A stretch of 64,000 nt of DNA from Diphasiastrum complanatum (lineage: Eukaryota; Streptophyta; Lycopodiopsida; Lycopodiales; Lycopodiaceae): contig CM055099.1 in NCBI GenBank assembly GCA_029204225.1, forward strand, positions 63,580,626 through 63,644,625, read 5' to 3'. Below the pieces are notes generated by a model that saw nothing but the letters and a program-made list of their open reading frames with translations, had not been told where the DNA came from and searched no databases. How positions within the stretch are numbered: position 1 is the stretch's first letter; each line of letters begins with the position of its first letter. The position numbers and the translations under genes were made by a program. This document shows, piece by piece, positions 57,831-64,000 of this stretch.

Positions 57831-58438
57831 TCGTCAGTATTTTGATGTCTAGCTTTCACCATTTCTCGCCGTTGCTCTTCCCGCATCAAGATTCCTATGA
57901 GCTCGTCAAAGGTTGGCAATCTTTCTCTTGATGCTATTCCACTCACAAACATCTGATAGGGTTCTGCAATGCCGCACAATGCATTGTGCACCAACTCCAC
58001 ATCACGTATGCGCTCACCAATAGAATGTAGTTCATCTCTCATTGTTTTGATTCTGGTCATGTACGTCTAAATGTGCTCTCCTTGTTCCATTCGGGCACTA
58101 TTCAGCTTTGACTTCAGAAACATGAATCTTGACGGATTTGACGTCTCAAACTGCTCCTTTAGCACATCCCATGCCTGTCTGGGTGTAACAACATCACAAA
58201 TGTGGGTAATGATGTGATCTTTCACTGACAAGTTAATGAAGGTCAAAGATTTCCTCATCTTTTTGTCGAACACTTTGATGTCAGCTTCATTTGACGATCT
58301 TCTCTCATCACCTGTGACAACTTCTCACACGTCTTTCTCCATCAGTATGTTTTTCATTTTGAATTTCCACACTGCATAGTTGGAAATCCTGTCCAATTTG
58401 CTACTTTCACTCAAAATGGACTCTCCCATATTTGCCAT
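57752..58438 (-). pseudogene. Ty1/copia gag, element H
   Basis: ATG at 58438 (MANMGESILSESSKLDRISN), NYAVWKFKMKNILMEKDV followed by a stop, then 58273-58067 (FINLSVKDHIITHI, AWDVLKEQFETSNPSRFMFL). A stop follows HI, then MTRIKTMRDELHSIGERIRD, ASRERLPTFDELIGILMREE and a Lys-rich tail. Three breaks. Upstream (58549) TGGTAGAAAAGC on the minus strand might be a decayed primer site. Confidence 0.88.
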
Positions 58439-59929
58439 CACAAAACTGCTTGAAACTTTTGCCGTAGGCTAAAAGCAGTATGTCGAGGCCAACTGTGATG
58501 TCAGAAGCTGAAAATCATGACCTGCACTTTTTCCCTTACCAGGCCACTCACCGCTTTTCTACCAATTTGAAAGCCAAATCGGTGTCGCCTCCCGAAATGC
58601 ACTCAGACGTCAACTCCCAACTACATGCCCAGTGAAATGGTGAAATCACTTTTGGTGCACTCCAAACACTTTCTCCGCTGCAATCACTTTGTTTTGTTGT
58701 ACCGTACTTGCAGGTACAGTCCGGGTGCCCTTCGTTTGGAGGTTATAGCCTTTCATTTGGGTCAAAACGGGCAAAGGACCCAAAAATAGGGATTCTCCTT
58801 GTTTTTGAACTGTTTCTTCACCTTGAAGAAACTTCACTCTTCACTTGTGAAGGGACCCAACTCCAATTTCAGTATGAAAATTTTTAATGAACTTGAAGGC
58901 CAGAATGCACTTCAAGACCCTTCAAGACGTTTTCTTCAACATCTAATGGCTTATAGCAATCCAACGGCCCACATGAAGCTTGTATCTGGACAGTTACAAG
59001 AATCCTCGTTACGAGAGAGTGTTAAAATTTCTACTTAATTTCATTCTAATGAGGACCTATCAAGTATGCACATGCACATTATTTTCTATCAATCTACAAT
59101 ATTACAAAGCATTTCTAGTGATAGTAAGGTAGCAACTCAACATCTTTGCATCTAAGTGCCTAGCAGCCCATTAAATGAAAATATTGACTACCACTGCTAC
59201 CACAAGTTTTGGAGTACTTTCTCTCTTGAGTACTAATTCGAGCTCATTTGACAAATCATTGACAATATTCAAACTATTCACCATTGTTTGATAGTTAATC
59301 AACAACCAACAGTCAACCTATAGAAATATTGTCGCTAATTTTTGAATTATTGACTATCATTCAACAATCAATCAACAATCAACCAACATAATTAGTTAAA
59401 TGACACATTCTATAGGCGATCAATGTTAGAGCATTGACATTATGAAACTTTGTAATTTACTCGAATAAAATTTGAAAGTCCTATCTATAGAAATGAACTG
59501 AAAATTTCTCATAGAAGACAAACTACATAAATACAACAAAAAATTTTATAGGTGGAGATTTGGCACACTGACAATAGAATTAATATGGTTAGCTATGTTA
59601 TGTTGTCTAGACAAAGTATAGTAGGTCTGGGAAGGTATATGGTACATCAACTATCGTCTCTCTAATCTGGCAGCCTTCTAATCTTCATTATTTGTCAAAC
59701 AAATACTTTTGTATGTATACAAGTACAAAATGCTAGTGAAGCAAATACTTTTGTATGTATACAAGTATAGAGAATGCTAGTGAAGCAAACTGAACCAATC
59801 ACAAATCAACAATGAATTGATAATGGCAATATTAATTCATCAGATATGAAAAATTCATCTATTTTCAAAAGAAGTTGTGAAGTCACATATTATTTTGCAT
59901 ACTAATCAATGAGAATGTCCCATGTTTTA
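58439..59929. other. Non-coding region between two copia elements
   Basis: Leader of element H (to about 58560), then AT-rich DNA. CAATCAACAATCAACCAAC-like words recur around 59290-59390. ATACTTTTGTATGTATACAAGTA occurs twice (about 59702 and 59744). No gene was recognised. Confidence 0.5.
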
Positions 59930-60572
59930 TGTGAAAATTGTCAACATTTCCTAGCTAGTTTGAGGTCTAAATTGGCAACTTTTGTACATAGTTTTGGATC
60001 TAACCTTTCACACGTGTGAAAGAGGCCTATATACTTTTATTTTAGTATATATTTCATATTGAAGAAGTCTCAAACTTCAAGACCTTCAAAATGACACCAA
60101 AATCATGTTATTTGGACATATAGGCCAAAATTGGCTATTTTAGGCTACTGGTGCCCTAAAATTGGGTCCTAAGTTCTAGAGAGAGGAGAGAGAGTCATCT
60201 CTCTCACCTATATTAGGCTGAAATTCGTGGAGAACAGGTTGGAGAAACCTATTGTATAATTCATTAAGATCAATAGATCATTGTCATTGTTTCTTCCTCC
60301 ATTGAGAGCATTGTCTTGTGTATTGTCTTCAAGCTTTTGTGTATGATCTTAAGAGGTTTCCAAAAGTGGTAGGCTACTATTTGCTGCTATTTTTGGCTGC
60401 CATCAGTACCTTTTATTAGTTTCTTTTGTCTCTTGAATGCTTTGTCAAGTTCATGTGTATTAAAGGTAAGATTAGGATGCTTTGCCATTTCTAGCTTTTG
60501 TAGCTTCTTGTGCAAAGATCTTAGCCAGGTATTTTGGGAGTCTGGATCCATTCAAGATCCACTTTTTTCACA
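59930..60572 (+). repeat. 5' LTR of a copia element (family unassigned)
   Basis: TGTGAAAATTGTCAACATTTC...TTTTTTCACA, 643 bp, ending directly at a perfect primer site. It contains CTATATTAGGCTGAAATTC and AGAGGAGAGAGAG. No matching 3' LTR is in the window. Confidence 0.85.
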
Positions 60573-60584
60573 TGGTATCAGAGC
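60573..60584 (+). other. Primer binding site, tRNA-iMet type
   Basis: TGGTATCAGAGC, the standard plant copia site, starts right after the LTR's terminal CA. Confidence 0.95.
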
Positions 60585-60859
60585 TAGTTGGCTGTTATTT
60601 TTAGTAAGGTTTCCATTTACGATGATATTTGGATGTTTGATCAAGTTCTAGCATGATTATGCATTGCATTGTTGATCAAATCTTACTAACCTTTGTTTGT
60701 TGAGTTGAACTTGTGGATCAAAAGCATATTTCAGGTCTATTGAAGATCGGAGGCTAAGAAGAAGCTATTTTGGATCAGATCATAACACCAAATCATTTGT
60801 TGATTGTGAGGCTTGTGCATATTCAATACTAACAATGTTCCGTTCAATCTATGGTTGAC

Positions 60860-61030
60860 AATCTCCACTTTTGTGGATGAACACTCTCCTTTGTGGATGA
60901 ACACTATCCTTAAGTGAATGAACCTTCTCCTTAAGTGGATGACAAATACTCTTTGAGTGATTTTTTAATTCTCCAAAAGGCTGAGCAAATCTCCCACTTG
61001 GATGAAAGATCCCCTTTTGGGTGAACAGAT
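60860..61030. repeat. Degenerate 21-bp tandem repeat
   Basis: Units like TTGTGGATGAACACTCTCCTT, TGTGGATGAACACTATCCTT, AGTGAATGAACCTTCTCCTT and AGTGGATGACAAATACTCTT follow each other, then weaken. Non-coding. The repeat lies between the retroelement leader and the ULP1-like gene. Confidence 0.75.
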
Positions 61031-61257
61031 TGTCAACAATCTTTTGCACAAATTTTGGTGCACTTTGTTGAGCATGTAAGTAACTCTCATTATGTAATTT
61101 GACTGGAGCATTTGTTGGAAGGTTCTAGCCATTATGCAAATGTGTTTTCAGGTACTTAATAGGTTGAGGAACATTCTCATGTGTTGACAAGCTAGTGAAG
61201 CTAGTCTTGTGATTCACTAAGTGTGCTCTTTCATTCACCTTGCCTAAATCTATACAC

Positions 61258-62224
61258 CTAGCTTGATGTGTATTCAGGAAGTATAAACTGCAAAATAGAA
61301 TATTCATATATTAGTAACAGTTAAAAAAATTTACAGAATAAAAAAAAACTAATCACGATTCCAAAACCAAGAATAAACAGAATAAACTACCTTTGAAATA
61401 TCAACATCCTGCTAAAGGATGAACCACTCAAAAAATAACTTTGCATTATATAAAATGTACCACCCACAACTGAATGAATCATTTTGTTGGGGTAACTGCA
61501 AAAAATTTAGTACACAAGACATCAATTAAGAGATTGAATAAATTAGAATGAAACACATACATTAGAATACTGATTTCAAAATGTTGTTAAGAAAGACAGA
61601 ATTTACTTCCAAACTGACGATATGCCAACATAATCTGGAATATATTTACATATATATGGCAAGACTAATTCTACATCCTTATGCGTATTGAGAGCCTAGT
61701 TCATCTTTACACAAAATATTTTAACAACTATTATCTACAGATTTCTTAATAGAGATTAGGTTTAAACTCCAGTGCTCACTACAAAATAAGATAGAGAGTC
61801 CATTAGCTACAATTCTAAGAACTATTTCCATGGATAATGCCAACGATAAAGCTATAAACTACAAGAAACATTTAACAAATCTTACTTGGCATGATAAGGC
61901 ACGAGCATGTATTTTGTTGCTGTTGTGAATCCACTAGTAAGAACACTGTGACAAAGTGTCGTCATTCTCCTTGATGGCTTGAAGCAAAAAATTATTGAGT
62001 ACCAACAATTCATTGTATGAATCCCTTGTAATATCATATTGCAAGAGTGTGATCTCAGACTCTATCACAGGACCACTGATAGAAGCCCATTTATGTTTTA
62101 GATCCAAACAATCAATAACTCTATAATCTATACTGAACTCAAGTTCCTCTAATCTAAAACAAAATGGAACTCCAACTCTATCTACAGCATCAGATATGTC
62201 ACTCTCAAATTTAAGATAATCATT

Positions 62225-62280
<56 letters not shown>

Positions 62281-62569
62281 ATATATATTATATATCTATA
62301 TATATATAATATATATATATATTTGGAGGAGGAGGAGGTGGACAAGCAGTATCTACAAGAGTAATAGTATTATCAAAAATGGATGTAGCTATGTTTACAA
62401 CCGTATCTAGTGTAGCAGTATCTACATTGTCAACAAGGTTAGGTTGAGGAGAATTTGTAATAATCGCCCTCCTAACTTTCTTCGAGGCTCTCTTGGAGGC
62501 TGGCTGCTTCCTAGGCTGCTTGGTAGGAAGGTCAGTCCTATCTAATACTCTAAAGCTTGTATTTATCAC
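61258..62569 (-). pseudogene. Intron-containing ULP1-type (C48) cysteine protease, decayed
   Basis: Minus strand. A basic N-terminal stretch (RKQPASKRASKKVRRA, NLS-like) and a Pro run (62288-62569) precede a (TA)n tract. A 61934-62227 exon with SDAVDRVGVPFCFRLEELEF follows. After a frameshift near 61945, TATKYMLVPYHA joins across a GT-AG intron (donor 61885, acceptor 61779) to give ANEHWSLNLISIKK: the HW catalytic-His motif forms exactly at the splice. The exon 61391-61495 starts LPQQNDSFSCGWYILY (Gln and catalytic Cys of C48) and has one in-frame TAG. A final exon (61258-61287) gives FILPEYTSS and a stop. Proteins of this type cleave SUMO-like tags and are common passengers of plant DNA transposons. 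Confidence 0.7.
62227..62325. repeat. (TA)n microsatellite
   Basis: An almost pure TA run of about 100 bp with a few interruptions, inside the ULP1-like gene between its two N-terminal pieces. Confidence 0.95.
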
Positions 62570-63000
62570 TTGATGGAGTTTGTAAACTTTTAGAAGTGTG
62601 TTTACATGTGGTTTTAAGGTTGAATAAATATCTTAGTGTGTTGAACATATGTTGATCAAGTTTGTTCAATTCTAGGTATTCTTGGCAGCCTAGTCATGTG
62701 CATTTTCTAAGAATGCAAGTAACTCTTCACACTATCACTTGATTTGGTCACTTTCTGGAAATTTTGAGAGCTTAATCAAGAGTGTGTTTAGGTGGATTTG
62801 AGTTTGTAATCCATTCTTAGTGTGTGCAAAGTGTTGCATGTGTTTCAATCTTCTTTCTATGCTTGACCAACCAAGTTCAAGATAGAAGTGTTTTAGGGTC
62901 CTAGATCTTTGAGATATCCTAATCTATCATTTGTTGAGAGAAAGGTGAGTGCTAGGTGCTTTAAGACAGAGCTTAAAAGTTGAAGAATCATTATATTGAT
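62570..63000. other. Leader-like non-coding stretch before copia gag
   Basis: Non-coding up to a gag ATG at about 62999. No LTR end or primer site was found here. It could be the continuation of the leader starting at 60573, split by the ULP1-like gene. Confidence 0.4.
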
Positions 63001-64000
63001 GGCTTCCAATGGTGGGATCATGTTAGAAACTAATGATAGGTTGAGTTCATCAACTACTCTACCTGGAAAGTGAGGATGGAGTCTTTACTTGAGTTGAATG
63101 AACTCGTGAACATAGTTGTAGGAACTGAAGAGAGACCACCCATAGTTCAAGAGCAACAAAAGTTTGATAAGAAGGCTAAAAGGGCTCTTCATATCATTAA
63201 AACGAATGTTACCAATGAACTTCTCAAGGAAGTTGGTAAAAGTCAAAGTGCAAGCGAAGCATGAAATGTCTTGAAGAAGCTCTTTGAATCAAAGTCCACA
63301 TCTAGGCTATTGACCCTAAGGAGGCAAATATTTTCTAGTATACAAAGAGAGGGAGAAAGTGCTCATGCATTTGTCTTGAGGGTTAAGTCCTTAAGTGATG
63401 ATCTAGCATGCATTAATGAAAGCATAAAAAGATGGTGAAATAGTCCAGGATTATGTTGAATGGTTTGCTAGATGAACATGCTAACCTTGTGCAAAGTTTT
63501 GCCATTCAAAGAGTCTTGCCAAGTGTGGTTGACTTGCAAGAGATCTTATTGGCTGAAGAACATAGGTGCAATCAAAGCTTGATGGTGCATCCTTGCAAGG
63601 TGGAGGTGAAGAGGTTTGTTTCACAAAAGGAAAATCCAAAGGCAAAGGTAAAGGCAAAGGCAAATGGTCCAAAGGTGATAACTTGGATCATGATGATCAC
63701 TCTTCCTCCTCCTCTTCTACTTCTTTTAGAAAGAAAGATAAGTCAAACTTCAAGTGCTTTTATTGTGGATAAAAGGTCATTTTGCTAATGAATGTTGTAA
63801 GAAGAAAAGAGAGCAAGGTGAGAGGCAAGGAAATATACTAGCAATAGATGAAGAAGAACATAGCATTTGTGAAACTCTTGTTATGAATTCAAGTTTTCTT
63901 GCACATATATATGGCAATGATCCTTGGGGATTGATAATGGAGCCTCATCTCACATGACAAGACATAAGGAATACTCTTCATCCTTGTTGTTTTATGAGGG
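62999..64000 (+). pseudogene. Copia gag and protease start, family-T-like, cut by window end
   Basis: ATG at about 62999 (MASNGGIMLETNDRLSSSTT), MRMESLLELNELVNIVVG, KRALHIIKTNVTNELLKEVG, LLTLRRQIFSSIQREGESAH, MLNGLLDEHANLVQSFAIQR; a Lys/Gly-rich GKGKGKGKW stretch; zinc knuckle KCFYCG followed by TAA, then KGHFANECCK; and the protease site read as DNGASSHMTRHKEYSSSL near 63935 (Asp present, Ser to Asn). Frames break near 63260, 63430 and 63770. The gag is clearly related to the inverted copy at 45360-45665. Confidence 0.9.

Overview
The window looks like nuclear DNA of a land plant with a large, repeat-rich genome. The evidence is a PSPG-type UDP-glycosyltransferase, many plant Ty1/copia and Ty3/gypsy LTR retrotransposons, tRNA-iMet-type primer binding sites, introns with GT-AG borders, and long AT-rich non-coding stretches. 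I cannot name the species. Nothing requires a flowering plant, and a fern or gymnosperm-like genome would fit.

Layout. 1-1.3 kb: Ty3/gypsy pol remnant (minus). 1.5-5.1 kb: a Ty3/gypsy 3' ORF, LTR, primer site and gag start (plus). A second copy of this block lies inverted at 24.2-27.4 kb. 5.3-8.9 kb: a foldback palindrome, then a Ty1/copia integrase-RT-RNase H block with a 3' LTR. 9-18.7 kb: copia remnants, a clear nest (a 3.8-kb gag-only copia element at 12856-16653 inside the LTR of another element), a ParB-like coding fragment and a 120-bp tandem repeat. 18.7-34.3 kb: a mosaic of truncated copia elements joined end to end. 34.3-46.3 kb: an unusual block. It holds a multi-exon transposase-like gene, an acidic gene on the other strand, a divergent histone H3 (CENH3-like) reading frame with one internal stop, an unrecognised minus-strand gene and a small intact ORF. 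A back-to-back pair of RT-less copia copies breaks it. 46.3-51.2 kb: non-coding DNA, a cluster of short GCCACGCGTGGC palindromes and a chromodomain-bearing Ty3/gypsy remnant. 51.8-53.4 kb: the one clear intact host gene, a UDP-glycosyltransferase. 54-58.4 kb: a decayed full-coding-length copia element (minus). 59.9-64 kb: a copia LTR and primer site, a broken intron-containing ULP1-type protease gene, then the gag and protease start of a copia element cut by the window end.

Almost all retroelement genes carry stops or frameshifts. The longest open copia RT-RNase H frame is at 6770-8350. The parts most worth attention are the histone H3-like frame in its transposon-like setting, the ParB-like and ULP1-like fragments, the RT-less copia family present in several copies, and the junctions recording nested, inverted and patch-like insertions.
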